Assembly (NCBI GenBank): GCA_001805055.1
Contig: MHDZ01000058.1
Span: forward strand, 2,215 to 52,464
Reading direction: 5' to 3'
Source of the DNA: Nitrospirae bacterium GWC2_57_13
GTDB lineage: Bacteria > Nitrospirota > UBA9217
Length of the DNA stretch: 50,250 nt
The notes under the pieces are model-generated. The model worked only from the letters and a program-made list of their open reading frames with translations. It made no database searches and was not told the DNA's origin. How positions within the stretch are numbered: position 1 is the first letter of the stretch; the number at the start of each line of letters is the position of its first letter. A program made the position numbers and the translations under genes. Positions 30,258-39,263 of the stretch are shown piece after piece.

Positions 30258-31670
30258 CTACTCCCCCACGCACTTGCCTCCCGCATCAGGATAACTCCCG
30301 TCGAACTTGCAGGCGAAACCAGGGCAGCACAGTAGCCCGGCGATACTGCCGCACATTTCGTTTTCCCCGGCGCATCGTCTGGACAATATTTGCTTCTGTC
30401 CAGAGGCTTCATTTTTACGAAGCATGTTGATTGCAGTATCAAAAACATCTTTAAGATCAGGATTATTCCTTGCCGCTACTTCAATTGCCGGTATCACTGT
30501 AGGGTCGCCCAGCTCTCCGAGGGCTATCGCAGCGACGGCACAGATGGGGAAGCCGTCATTTTTATTCACGCCTCGTTCATATTTATAAAACCAGGGCCAT
30601 CGGGGATGTTCATAAGAAAATATTTCGGCCAAATCAGCTATGTGCGGCTTGATTAATAAATCCTCTTGCAAAAAATGTAAAAGCGTTGATTTCGCATTCA
30701 GCGAGCGAGAAAGCCCTAAGCCTAGGATTGAAAGAAATATCTGGTCATCATCAATTGCACGTTCGTAACGTCTATCCCAGAGTCCGGACTCGGCAAAAAC
30801 GGCAAGTGATGTCGCCGTCATAGGATCTCCACCCATATAAAAGATAATCCTGAGCAAGTCTTCCTGATCGCAGCAGAGAGACGCTCTGGCATTTTTCGCG
30901 CGTAAATCCTTATTATCCCGCATGAGTCTCGCCGCCTCGGCATCAAATGAACTCAGCTCTTTTTGAAGCAAGGGGAGATATCTATCCCTATCTACAGCGA
31001 ATAAATACCCAAGGGCATATCCTCTTTCATTGGTACGATTTAACCTGTTTTCCCATATTTTCAGCGCTTGCGTTTCATAGCCGGATGCTTTCAAATTGCT
31101 CAAAGCTTTTAATGCCGGAATCCTGAGCCAGGTATTGTTGATCAGGGTTCCCAGGTCTTCAACCGCAGCCGGGTCATGTATCAGCACAATAGCTTCCCTC
31201 GCTTTTACGGATTCCGACGTCGGCGAAATGAACGGCATCAGCGCTTTTGAAAATGCCAGTTCTTTTCTTCCTGAAATATCGATCAGATGCTTCAGGCCTT
31301 TTTTGCCCATTTTTGCGAGATATTTCATGGGAACACGAGAGTCGATTCTTTTTGCCCTGAGCACCTCATTTTTCAAGAGCATTGCCGCCTTTTCCGTACC
31401 GACCCGGGCGATGGCGTTCAGAACGTCTTCGTACTCTTTGTAACTTTTCCCCAGTGAAGTTCTGAGTATTTTTTTCAAATGCGGCAGTCCGGCATCGCCC
31501 ATTTTAGCGACGTTGCCCACTATCTCGAGTTTTTCTCCATCGCCTGCATTCAAATATGAATCGTATATGTTCTTATTAACATCGTTAGCAAAAGCGCAAG
31601 AGCAAAATAAAAAAGAAAAAGCGGCAATACCTGCTTTGAAATCTATAAAATTCTTCGCACGTCTGATCAT
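30258..31670 (-). CDS. Exported HEAT-like repeat protein with C-terminal cystine-knot-like domain
   Basis: The 470 residues begin with a short basic leader and hydrophobic stretch (AGIAAFSFLFCSCAFA). Repeated helical pairs resemble HEAT repeats (AKMGDAGLPHLKKILR, VGTEKAAMLLKNEVLR, AIALGELGDPTVIPAIEVAAR). The last 40 residues are different: six Cys in the order C-x6-C-x7-CC-x4-C-x12-C within GENEMCGSIAGLLCCPGFAC. This spacing is that of inhibitor-cystine-knot peptides. The same domain occurs at the N terminus of the protein at 38068. GGAGGGGCC lies before the ATG. It is the last gene of the secreted array and converges on macB-like. Confidence 0.7.
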   Translation of the reverse strand: MIRRAKNFIDFKAGIAAFSFLFCSCAFANDVNKNIYDSYLNAGDGEKLEIVGNVAKMGDAGLPHLKKILRTSLGKSYKEYEDVLNAIARVGTEKAAMLLKNEVLRAKRIDSRVPMKYLAKMGKKGLKHLIDISGRKELAFSKALMPFISPTSESVKAREAIVLIHDPAAVEDLGTLINNTWLRIPALKALSNLKASGYETQALKIWENRLNRTNERGYALGYLFAVDRDRYLPLLQKELSSFDAEAARLMRDNKDLRAKNARASLCCDQEDLLRIIFYMGGDPMTATSLAVFAESGLWDRRYERAIDDDQIFLSILGLGLSRSLNAKSTLLHFLQEDLLIKPHIADLAEIFSYEHPRWPWFYKYERGVNKNDGFPICAVAAIALGELGDPTVIPAIEVAARNNPDLKDVFDTAINMLRKNEASGQKQILSRRCAGENEMCGSIAGLLCCPGFACKFDGSYPDAGGKCVGE

Positions 31671-31688
31671 ATGCCCGGCCCCTCCGCA

Positions 31689-33524
31689 TTATTTCGCCTC
31701 TACAAATACTGGAACCTCTTCCAGGACAACGGTTGCTTTGCCATCGCTCACCGTTTTTGTCCCCGCCTCAAAGGCGGTTTTGTAATCAACCACATCTTTA
31801 CCTGCTTCATACCTCGGCACTGCCCTGGTAATGATGACTTGTTTGGCTTCTATATCCAGGCTGATTTCCGCTCTGGCATCAATTTTCATCCTGCTGCATT
31901 TCTGTTCGTCGAAACAACTAAACCAGCCCACATAGACGGGCTTTCCATTTTTCATGAACTTGCATAGAAAGATACCATAGGCGTCGTTCTGTTCGTCCCT
32001 GATCATCTGGATATTATTCCAGTCCGAACCTTCTAAAACCTCGATCATCTTTTTATAAGTATAGTATGAAAGCTTCTTGACCCCGTAGCCTGGATTACCG
32101 GGACCTTTGCCGTTGTAAATCAGTCCCATGTGTCCGTCAGGCCCTTCGCTCGCCGCGCAGTCCACGATCCCCCATGCCCAGAAGACTTTTTTAACACCGA
32201 AAGTCAGCGGGTAAATCAGTCTCCTCACCAAATCTATGGCCTGCTCTTTTTCCGACTGAAACGGTGCATATCCTCCGATATCACGCGGCCTGCCCGTGTA
32301 CGTGCCGGTCTCGGTAATCCATATCTCCATATCTGTATAGCCGATACTGTCCAACCCTTCTCTGATCATTCGGTATGCGTCTTTCATTGTCTTCCAGCTA
32401 TTCTTCGCGTCACCGTAAAAGTGGTAATCAAAAATATCTACATGCTTGCCCTTCAATTTTTCTAAAATTTTCAGATAATATTGGCAAAATAATCCCGCCG
32501 TACCGGGACCGATATCTGCCATTCCCGACAACGCTACCTTAGCAGAAGGATCGGAGGATTTTATCGCATTATTCGTAATATCGAGTACGTGGGCATAATT
32601 GTTTAGAGAAGCTTGGAGCCATTTGTCATTTTCCGCCTGATTCGATGAATTTATCTCAAACGGGGGGATGCCGGGAAGTTCGTTGTCAATCTGCCAGTAT
32701 TTTACGGGATTCTTAAGACCGGGCATGTCGTTCACGCCGTCGCCGTCGTATCGCTCTACCAAATCTCTTACAAACTGGATGTAAAGCCTTTCGTCAAACA
32801 ACTCCAGGTAGCTTACCGGCGGATGGTATGTCGTAAGATTCTTCAGTTCCTCGGGCGTTTGCGACGGCCGGGTATGCGTAAACGCACGCACATCGATGTT
32901 GGCAAATATCCTCATCGAACCCGGTACGGTTGAATAGATACGATCAGTTAATTGCAGCCACGACAGGCCCGACTTCTGCGGCGGAATCCATGCATACATC
33001 CCCGGCCGTTCCCACCCCACGCCGATGTCCTGTGCATATTCATATTTGCCCCAGATTTCCGGATCGAGGGGGTTGTCAGGATTGTGCGCCGCTATATCTT
33101 TCGGGAAAGCGTTTCCTGTATGAAAACCAAAAGGGATATCTCGATAGGTTGTGGCCGCACAATCTTTCGGGCAGTTATAAGCCGTTTCCGTACCGGGACC
33201 GCACACGCCGTCTCCACATTTTGACGTGCAGATTCCTCGTGAGCCGACGATTCTTGAATCTTTCGGCTTAATCAGCGTCAATCCTTCACAGCATGGAAGG
33301 GCCATCGGGATAACAGGGATTGATCCCCCTTCTTTGACACATTTTGGGCTGCAATCCTCCGGACACAAGCGGGGATTTGCCTTTTCGTATTCATCGCAAA
33401 CCTTGTCGCCGCATTTACCGCTTTGCAACTGAGAAAAGGCCGGCATCTGAACAATGATCTGTCCGCCGATACTCGTAGCGATAATCATGATGAGAGAAAG
33501 AAGAGCTCGATTGCTTTTGATCAT
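31689..33524 (-). CDS. Exported putative clan GH-A glycosidase with Cys-rich N terminus (paralogue 1)
   Basis: After a signal peptide (1-31) come two CGD-type Cys repeats (CGDKVCDEYEKANPRLCPEDC from 38, and CGDGVCGPGTETAYNCPKDC from 103). A TIM-barrel-like domain begins at FGFHTG. LVERYDGDGVND and KYWQIDNEL place a candidate acid/base Glu at 282 after Asn, as in clan GH-A. IFDYHFYG and IWITETGTY place a candidate nucleophile at E405. The C-terminal beta-domain has KLSYYTYKKMIEVLEGSDWN and ends VPVFVEAK. Five relatives in the window share these parts. Distant likeness is to GH39/PslG-type enzymes; substrate is unknown. The stop lies 19 bases before the HEAT-like gene. Confidence 0.7.
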   Translation of the reverse strand: MIKSNRALLSLIMIIATSIGGQIIVQMPAFSQLQSGKCGDKVCDEYEKANPRLCPEDCSPKCVKEGGSIPVIPMALPCCEGLTLIKPKDSRIVGSRGICTSKCGDGVCGPGTETAYNCPKDCAATTYRDIPFGFHTGNAFPKDIAAHNPDNPLDPEIWGKYEYAQDIGVGWERPGMYAWIPPQKSGLSWLQLTDRIYSTVPGSMRIFANIDVRAFTHTRPSQTPEELKNLTTYHPPVSYLELFDERLYIQFVRDLVERYDGDGVNDMPGLKNPVKYWQIDNELPGIPPFEINSSNQAENDKWLQASLNNYAHVLDITNNAIKSSDPSAKVALSGMADIGPGTAGLFCQYYLKILEKLKGKHVDIFDYHFYGDAKNSWKTMKDAYRMIREGLDSIGYTDMEIWITETGTYTGRPRDIGGYAPFQSEKEQAIDLVRRLIYPLTFGVKKVFWAWGIVDCAASEGPDGHMGLIYNGKGPGNPGYGVKKLSYYTYKKMIEVLEGSDWNNIQMIRDEQNDAYGIFLCKFMKNGKPVYVGWFSCFDEQKCSRMKIDARAEISLDIEAKQVIITRAVPRYEAGKDVVDYKTAFEAGTKTVSDGKATVVLEEVPVFVEAK

Positions 33525-33631
33525 TTATTTATCCTCTGTGCCGACTTGCTCTGGGCAAGGATTAGTGCCGGGAAAACAGTGCCAGCGGCAAGGATTACAA
33601 TCATAAGGGCGGCCATAATATGTTTGTTCAA
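33521..33631 (-). CDS. Micro-ORF of 36 residues, signal-peptide-like
   Basis: Too short for the ORF track. A TTG codon with GGAGAGG eight bases upstream starts MNKHIMAALMIVILAAG, followed by TVFPALILAQ and a short basic tail. The stop overlaps the ATG of the next glycosidase gene as ATGA, and the start lies two bases after the previous stop. It looks like a lone signal peptide or membrane peptide. Its start resembles that of the upstream paralogue (MNKLITPII...AAG), so it may be the remnant of a duplicate leader. Coding status rests on spacing only. Confidence 0.4.
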   Translation of the reverse strand: MNKHIMAALMIVILAAGTVFPALILAQSKSAQRINK

Positions 33632-33632
33632 G

Positions 33633-35159
33633 TCATTTCCTCTCCACAAACACAGGAACGCTTCCTAATTCGAGATATAGTTGCGGAGGATAACTTTCTA
33701 AAAGATCTTTTCGTGTAATTTCCTGAAAAGCGCCGTTGTAATTTATCACCTCTTTCCCCGATTCGGATTTGGGAACTGCCTCAGTGATCTTGACAGCCTT
33801 GGTATCTCTGTCCAGTCGTATTCTCAAGCCCTTCGACTCCTCGCCGTCATTCCACGCCACCCAGACCGGCTTGCCCTGCTTCATAAATTTATAGATATAC
33901 ACGCCCTCGGATTCCCGAACCGTCTGGATATTGTTCCAATCCGAACCTTCCAGGATCTCGATGAGTTTTTTGTAAGTATAATAGGAAAGCTTCTTTACGC
34001 CGAACCCGGGGTCTTCCGCGCCTATGCCGTCATACACGAGCCCGAAGTGGTCGGAAATCTGATCCACGATTAATGGGTGTTCGCCTTCGATCATATTCCA
34101 CCAGAATATCTTCTTCACGCCGATTGACCGCAGGTGGATAAACCGTTTGACAAGATCCGATGCCTGCGCCCTCTCTCCAACCAGTTTGCTGGGTATCGCA
34201 GTTTCGGTAAACCAGATCTCCGTCTTTTGATACCCATTCTGATCAAGCCGACGGCGGAAGAGTTGATAGGCGGTTTTCATGTCCTTCCAGGCCCTCTTCC
34301 ACTGTTCAGGGCCTTCTCGCGGTTCTTCATAATAGTGAATGTCAAAGATATCGATATATCTTCCGCTCAGATTCCGCAAAAGGGGAAAATAAAATCCTTC
34401 AATCTCTTTTTGAAAAAAAGGATCATTCTTCTTCACCGCATGTCCGCCTGCCACCCCGCCCAGGGAAATTTTTGCTTCCCTGTCACTTTCCTTGATGGTC
34501 GTATAGGTGATTTCTACGATGTGGCTGAAACCTATCCAATCAAGATTGAACGTGCTGCTATCGAGGTTGGGAAAAACCGGTTCGTTCTCGATCTGCCAGT
34601 ATTTAATCGGATTCTTTAAGCCGGGCATGTCATTCAAACCATCGCCGTCATACCGTTCGACTATTGCTTTCACATATTGCAGGTAACGTTCTTCAACATA
34701 CTTGTTGACAAATTCCCAGGTTCCGGGTTTTGTGCCCTGCCCGACGCAGATATTGGCCAAGGCGTTCACCCCGCGAGGCACGCGGCCATAGAGATTGTCA
34801 ACAACAGCCCACTCATAAACGCCTTTTTCCACGTGATCCGGCGTCGGCTGAACAAGGGGCCAGGTAATATCAATGCCGGGACGTATCCATTTGCCGCCGA
34901 TGTCCTGGACGTGGCTATAGGGTTCTTTTAGTCCGGAGACCATTCGGAGAATTTCTTCACGGGTGACCGTATCGTCTTTTACATAAGGCCGCGAGAAAGC
35001 GCCGGACGCCCCAAAGGGAGAATCTTTGCTTATTTGTTCTTCAGAAATTGCCGGTTTCTTTTGCGGCTCGGCTAAAGCGGTTTTTTGAAAGAGAAAGTGA
35101 GCGCCGTTGCCGGCAGCCATGAATAGGGTTAAAATAATCGGCGTGATTAGTTTGTTCAT
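33633..35159 (-). CDS. Exported putative clan GH-A glycosidase (paralogue 2)
   Basis: This is the simplest member of the family: a signal peptide, then the barrel and C-terminal beta-domain, 508 residues. The ORF track starts at a TTG; the ATG one codon later (35159) has AAGGAGATAATTG before it. Features are DIGGKWIRPGIDITW, IVERYDGDGLNDMPG, YWQIENEP (E193 as acid/base candidate), IFDIHYYEEP and IWFTETAIPS (E319 as nucleophile candidate). KLSYYTYKKLIEILEGSDWNNIQ follows, and it ends VPVFVERK. Both catalytic Glu positions keep the clan GH-A pattern, so it is predicted active. It is 1 base from the micro-ORF and 4 bases from the small membrane gene upstream. Confidence 0.72.
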   Translation of the reverse strand: MNKLITPIILTLFMAAGNGAHFLFQKTALAEPQKKPAISEEQISKDSPFGASGAFSRPYVKDDTVTREEILRMVSGLKEPYSHVQDIGGKWIRPGIDITWPLVQPTPDHVEKGVYEWAVVDNLYGRVPRGVNALANICVGQGTKPGTWEFVNKYVEERYLQYVKAIVERYDGDGLNDMPGLKNPIKYWQIENEPVFPNLDSSTFNLDWIGFSHIVEITYTTIKESDREAKISLGGVAGGHAVKKNDPFFQKEIEGFYFPLLRNLSGRYIDIFDIHYYEEPREGPEQWKRAWKDMKTAYQLFRRRLDQNGYQKTEIWFTETAIPSKLVGERAQASDLVKRFIHLRSIGVKKIFWWNMIEGEHPLIVDQISDHFGLVYDGIGAEDPGFGVKKLSYYTYKKLIEILEGSDWNNIQTVRESEGVYIYKFMKQGKPVWVAWNDGEESKGLRIRLDRDTKAVKITEAVPKSESGKEVINYNGAFQEITRKDLLESYPPQLYLELGSVPVFVERK

Positions 35160-35162
35160 CAA

Positions 35163-35462
35163 TTATCTCCTTATCCTTATCTTTGTACTTAATTTAGCAT
35201 AGATGGCGCTTATCACGCAGGAAATAAGATAGGATAGGGCAACGCCGATCAATACAAGGATCGCGCCTAAATAGCCGGTTGTTCCCATCGGATTTATCGT
35301 TATTCCGGAAACCGGCATCGTGCTGACCCAGGAGATAATAATCGGGAAATACGCGGTTTTGCAGACGAGAGAAGAAGAACAGGTTGTATGCGGCACGGGA
35401 TATAACAGCAACATGGCTGCTGTCACTTTTGAAAAAGCAGGCTTGAAGAAGTATTTCCGCAC
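35163..35462 (-). CDS. Small membrane protein
   Basis: The GTG at 35462 has GAGGAGATGGCAAC before it and is a better start than the ORF-track 35483. The 99 residues open with RKYFFKPAFSKVTAAMLLL, a first hydrophobic segment. A Cys-containing loop follows (CSSSLVCKTAYF), then a second long membrane helix YLGAILVLIGVALSYLISCVIS and a basic end (KLSTKIRIRR). Such two-helix proteins with a short lumenal Cys loop are widespread but uncharacterised. It overlaps neither neighbour but sits 4 and 17 bases from them, so it is part of the array operon. Confidence 0.65.
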   Translation of the reverse strand: MRKYFFKPAFSKVTAAMLLLYPVPHTTCSSSLVCKTAYFPIIISWVSTMPVSGITINPMGTTGYLGAILVLIGVALSYLISCVISAIYAKLSTKIRIRR

Positions 35463-35479
35463 GTTGCCATCTCCTCGAT

Positions 35480-37966
35480 TCAAAGGCGGTTATTCAAGAC
35501 GTCAAAATATATTTCCGGAGAGTGCATTGTTATAGCGTCGTCCGGGTCCGAATAGTGCGCGCGAAGCGTATATCGTCCCTCCTGGCTGATAACGAATTTC
35601 CCATAGGCGCGCCGGCCTTGCTGCTCAGTTGCCGTCATATCCAGTATGTTCCAGGACTCCGAGTAAGAACCGTCTTTTGCCACGTTTTTCGTCGTATCGG
35701 GAGCGTACTCCCGCGCGTCCAATGCCCGGACAAAGGGGACCTTCGACCATTGCGGTTCCTCTTGCGAAGAGAACCGGTTGATGGCAACGCCGAAATTGGG
35801 CAGATTGTCCAGGATGCTGATCTTTCTTTCAACGTTCCGAAGATTTTTCAAAACATACGTGACAATGACCGGCTCGCCAACGCGGTATTCGGTTTTGTCG
35901 GTCGTGATCGTCAGCGCCCAGGCATACCGATCGAGAAGTTGCTCGACGGCCTGCAAGCGTTCCGCGGCCTGCCCGGCTTCTTTCGTGTCCGGATAGAGTC
36001 GTCTCACATCGGCAAAAGCGAGTCGTGCCTTACCCAGGAGATCGCTTATCTTCTCATAAGCGATCTCCTGTTGGAGCATCTGGAGTGATCCCTCTACGAA
36101 AGAATAGTAATGGTCGCCGAGCGCCATTTTCGCGGCAGCGGCATATTCGCTTTTCGGATATTTTGCCAGAAAGGCCTCATACTTCGGAATACAATTCAGT
36201 GTAATATCTCCGCCCTCATGGATGAGCCCTTCATCGTACTGGAGGAGTGTAAACTCCGCATTGTCCGCCCAAGGACTGCGAGGATGGTTTTTGATCAACC
36301 GGCTGAATAACTCCCTGGGATAAGCGAAGTTGCACCCCACCTCCCCCTCATTCCAGGCAACGCACAGCGTCTCAAAAAAGAGTTTACCGAGAAGCCAAAG
36401 CTTCTCGTCCTCGGGGACCTTCCCGGCGCGAATTTCCCGCGACTCCTGCGCGGCCCTCTTCATCTTCTCCATATCCTGCTTGCTTATCCAGGAAAGAGGC
36501 CGTCCCTTTGGAAATTCCCTTGCCAGGAGGGCGTAATACTCCAGCGCCAGCTCCGGATCGCCGACAACGAACGGACCGGTTGCCAGAAAATAATAGGCCA
36601 GTTCCTTTTCCAGCGGAGGCAGGGGTCCTTTGAGCTGTTCTTTCAAGCGCTGGAGCTCTTCCGGGTTGGTCACTTTCAGGGTGCGTCGCTTGGCGTAGAT
36701 AGCAGATTCCAGCTCAGCGCCTTTGAGCAGTGCATAGGTCCGCTCAATTTCAGCCGCGGTCCAGGACAGATTTTCAACCATCGACCCCGTGGCTGCCGGC
36801 GATGCTGATTGTGAAGCTCGTTCCCCCTCCACTACCTGTTCGAGGGGTTGAAAGAGATTATCCATGCCGGCCTTGTTTATGCGGACCAGGCTGTCGCTGT
36901 CCAGTATCCAATACGAAGAAGGGTCTGAAAGCAGGGCCCGCACCCGTATGTCCGGAATGATCTCGATCCGGCCGGTGGCCGCATGGAAACGGCCCAGGGT
37001 GGCGCCCGAACGGTAATACACATAATCACCCTGAAGGCGGATCTCCGACAGGTACGAGATGCGGTCGGAATGAGGACCGAGCCGTACCCCGTCGCGCAGC
37101 ACGTTCTTGACCGTGTCAAATACGGCGCAGCCGGTGCCGCCGCAGAGCCAGAGGTTGATCCGGTCCATGGCCGCCGTGCGCCACGGAAGGCCGCGTCCGG
37201 TCGCCACGATCCTGTCTTCCCGGTCCAGGATCAGAAGCGGTTGGGCGCCCTCGTACTGCCAGAATATTTTGTATCCGTTGACGAGAATAATATCGGTCAC
37301 TTTGGGAATGGACCAGTTCGGGAATTCATATACGGACTTTATCGTGTTCAAGCCCCGGTTCAGTACAAACTCCCCGTTGATCCAGAGTTTCCGGCCGTCT
37401 ATGATTATCGTGCGGACCCATACATCCGCGAATTCCTTTTTCTCCGCGATCTTTCCTGTTTTCCGTTCGTACCAGAAGAGACCGCCGGATGTGCCGACCC
37501 ATACGACTGTCCGGTCCGGCACGATCCCGGTAATCGACTGTGAGCGAAAAAGGTCGGGCTTGTAATGCGTTTTTGCTTTACGTGCCGTGTCATACAGCAG
37601 GACCCCGTTATGAAAATTTCCGATCCAGACGAGGTTCTGATCAAAAGGGTCCTTGACTATGCCGCTGTCCCTGCTGAGGCTGACCCCGAAAGAGCCGAGG
37701 ACCGGTTCAAGGCTCTTCCAGGCTCCTGTCTGAATATCAAACTCCTCTGCAGCGTCGTCGGGATTCAATTTCCAGATCTTCGCGGGGGAAAAGGGGGAAA
37801 AGATAATATCATATGCATAAAAGGCCGATGCCCGGTCCGGCCGGGGAAGGGCATATCTCTGCACGACGGCGTCGGTACACACGCCGGTCTGCTGTTCGAG
37901 CGCATATAGTTCCCCGCCCGCACTCAATAGTATCACGATCAGAACAACAACTGCCAGTTTTTTCAT
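35480..37966 (-). CDS. Exported propeller-TPR-Ig-like protein
   Basis: ATG 37966 (MKKLAVVVLIVILLSAGGELYA) gives a signal peptide and an 828-residue protein; the ORF-track start is 37 residues too far. Residues to about 390 look like a beta-propeller of the two-component-regulator type (VVWVGTSGGLFWYERKTGKI, LVWIGNFHNGVLLYDT). A helical TPR-like region follows (ELAYYFLATGPFVVGDPELALEYYALLAREFPKG, YPKSEYAAAAKMALGDHYY). An Ig-like domain closes it (LTITTDKTEYRVGEPVIVTYVLKNL ... GRYTLRAHYSD). No catalytic motif is seen; it may bind or scaffold in the periplasm or outside the cell. I do not recognise a named family. Confidence 0.65.
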   Translation of the reverse strand: MKKLAVVVLIVILLSAGGELYALEQQTGVCTDAVVQRYALPRPDRASAFYAYDIIFSPFSPAKIWKLNPDDAAEEFDIQTGAWKSLEPVLGSFGVSLSRDSGIVKDPFDQNLVWIGNFHNGVLLYDTARKAKTHYKPDLFRSQSITGIVPDRTVVWVGTSGGLFWYERKTGKIAEKKEFADVWVRTIIIDGRKLWINGEFVLNRGLNTIKSVYEFPNWSIPKVTDIILVNGYKIFWQYEGAQPLLILDREDRIVATGRGLPWRTAAMDRINLWLCGGTGCAVFDTVKNVLRDGVRLGPHSDRISYLSEIRLQGDYVYYRSGATLGRFHAATGRIEIIPDIRVRALLSDPSSYWILDSDSLVRINKAGMDNLFQPLEQVVEGERASQSASPAATGSMVENLSWTAAEIERTYALLKGAELESAIYAKRRTLKVTNPEELQRLKEQLKGPLPPLEKELAYYFLATGPFVVGDPELALEYYALLAREFPKGRPLSWISKQDMEKMKRAAQESREIRAGKVPEDEKLWLLGKLFFETLCVAWNEGEVGCNFAYPRELFSRLIKNHPRSPWADNAEFTLLQYDEGLIHEGGDITLNCIPKYEAFLAKYPKSEYAAAAKMALGDHYYSFVEGSLQMLQQEIAYEKISDLLGKARLAFADVRRLYPDTKEAGQAAERLQAVEQLLDRYAWALTITTDKTEYRVGEPVIVTYVLKNLRNVERKISILDNLPNFGVAINRFSSQEEPQWSKVPFVRALDAREYAPDTTKNVAKDGSYSESWNILDMTATEQQGRRAYGKFVISQEGRYTLRAHYSDPDDAITMHSPEIYFDVLNNRL

Positions 37967-38067
37967 GCCGACTCTCTCACGTCCGCCCACCATGGCATTT
38001 TCTCTGTCATTTTTCGTCGCCGATTTTGTATTTTCAGCCCGGCCACGGCAACAAGAACGGTTCCGGG

Positions 38068-38601
38068 TTATCTGCAATACAATGGATTACTGAGCTCGTC
38101 GCTCACTTTACCATCATCCCAATAAACCCGTGCGATGAAACGAGAAGATACTTGATCGCAGTTTTTTATATGAAAGACAAACCGGTAAAGGCCTGCCATT
38201 TCTAATTCGACGGGTTTAGAATTTGACTCAATGAGTTTCTCAAGACCAGCAACCCCGGTGCCGGTGGGACCTGCGTACAACTCTACCTTCAGCGCTTTTC
38301 GGGGAGTTTCTACATAAACAGTATTGGGGACTATGAGTCGTTGTTCGTTCGTGAGGGGAGGGTTGAATTCCAAGAATATTTCTTCAGCCGGCAACGTTAT
38401 GCAGACACCGCCTGCGTCGGGGTGGTTGCCGCCATATTTACATGCAAGTCCGGGGCAGCATAAAATTCCGGCAATGCCCCCGCACATCTCATTCATTTTG
38501 GCGCATTGCTGTCTCGCATCCGAACTCTGTACGGCAATCGGACTGAGGATCATAGTGAATATGATCGAGAAAAAAAAGGACATGGCGATTTCTTTGTTCA
38601 T
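38068..38601 (-). CDS. Small exported protein with cystine-knot-like domain
   Basis: ATG 38601 with GGAGGAGGCACGATGAT before it gives 177 residues; the ORF-track start at 38709 is unlikely. A signal peptide (MNKEIAMSFFFSIIFTMILSPIAVQ) leads to a six-Cys domain, QQCAKMNEMCGGIAGILCC then PGLACKYGGNHPDAGG. Its spacing C-x6-C-x7-CC-x4-C-x12-C is identical to that in the HEAT-like protein at 30258. The remaining 110 residues form a beta-rich domain (FLEFNPPLTNEQRLIVPNTV, AGLYRFVFHIKNCDQVSSRF). No enzyme motif is seen. Confidence 0.7.
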   Translation of the reverse strand: MNKEIAMSFFFSIIFTMILSPIAVQSSDARQQCAKMNEMCGGIAGILCCPGLACKYGGNHPDAGGVCITLPAEEIFLEFNPPLTNEQRLIVPNTVYVETPRKALKVELYAGPTGTGVAGLEKLIESNSKPVELEMAGLYRFVFHIKNCDQVSSRFIARVYWDDGKVSDELSNPLYCR

Positions 38602-38623
38602 ATCATCGTGCCTCCTCCGTAAA

Positions 38624-39253
38624 TCAGCCCTTCGGCAACTCGGATAATTGGTCAGTGAATTTAAACTTACCGGTGTATCTGGCGGTAGAAAGGATTTTAC
38701 TAAAATCATTGAGATGCTTATCGTCGAGATTCGCTATATAGGTAATGACGATATCGCAAATTATAGAATCTCCGAATTTTTCAACTGGCCCTAAATAGTA
38801 AGTGACAATCTTTCTATTATTGTATGCCGGATTGGGCTCTCTCTCACCGGTTATCCTTTCCTGTTTCTTTGCATGCACACTGTTACCATGACCGATGATT
38901 ACATCCGGCAATTGTGCAGCAATCGCGGCATTGATTGAATTATTGCAGTTCTCTTCACAAAAGCTTATTTCAATTAATCCACGGGGAACATCCATAGTCT
39001 CTGAAGCTTTCTGTGAAACCGTCTCTTTCGGATCTATTGCGACATAAACAACCGCCTTGCCGCTCTTCATGGTATATTTTTGCAATTTCCAGTCACCCGG
39101 ATATTGTATTTCAAAGTTATGCTTTTCATTCCGGTACGTCTTCCAGGCTGATGGCTGGGAAAAGGCCGATTTCTGAAAAACAGACCAGAAACCGCACAAA
39201 ATACACACTCCCAAAACCAGGCTTGCCGGAATTGTTTTTTGCATGGGGTTCAT
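38624..39253 (-). CDS. Exported PsbP/DUF1795-like protein
   Basis: The 209 residues carry a signal peptide (to about 32). WKTYRNEKHNFEIQYPGDWKL is followed by beta strands and a paired-Cys segment (SFCEENCNN). The opening is typical of PsbP-like and DUF1795 lipoprotein-related folds. It ends in a helix with KHLNDFSKILSTARY, also typical of that fold. Function in bacteria is not known. It lies 22 bases upstream of the knottin-like protein gene and 10 bases after the next lipoprotein gene, within the array operon. Confidence 0.65.
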   Translation of the reverse strand: MNPMQKTIPASLVLGVCILCGFWSVFQKSAFSQPSAWKTYRNEKHNFEIQYPGDWKLQKYTMKSGKAVVYVAIDPKETVSQKASETMDVPRGLIEISFCEENCNNSINAAIAAQLPDVIIGHGNSVHAKKQERITGEREPNPAYNNRKIVTYYLGPVEKFGDSIICDIVITYIANLDDKHLNDFSKILSTARYTGKFKFTDQLSELPKG

Positions 39254-39263
39254 ATGGCTCTTC

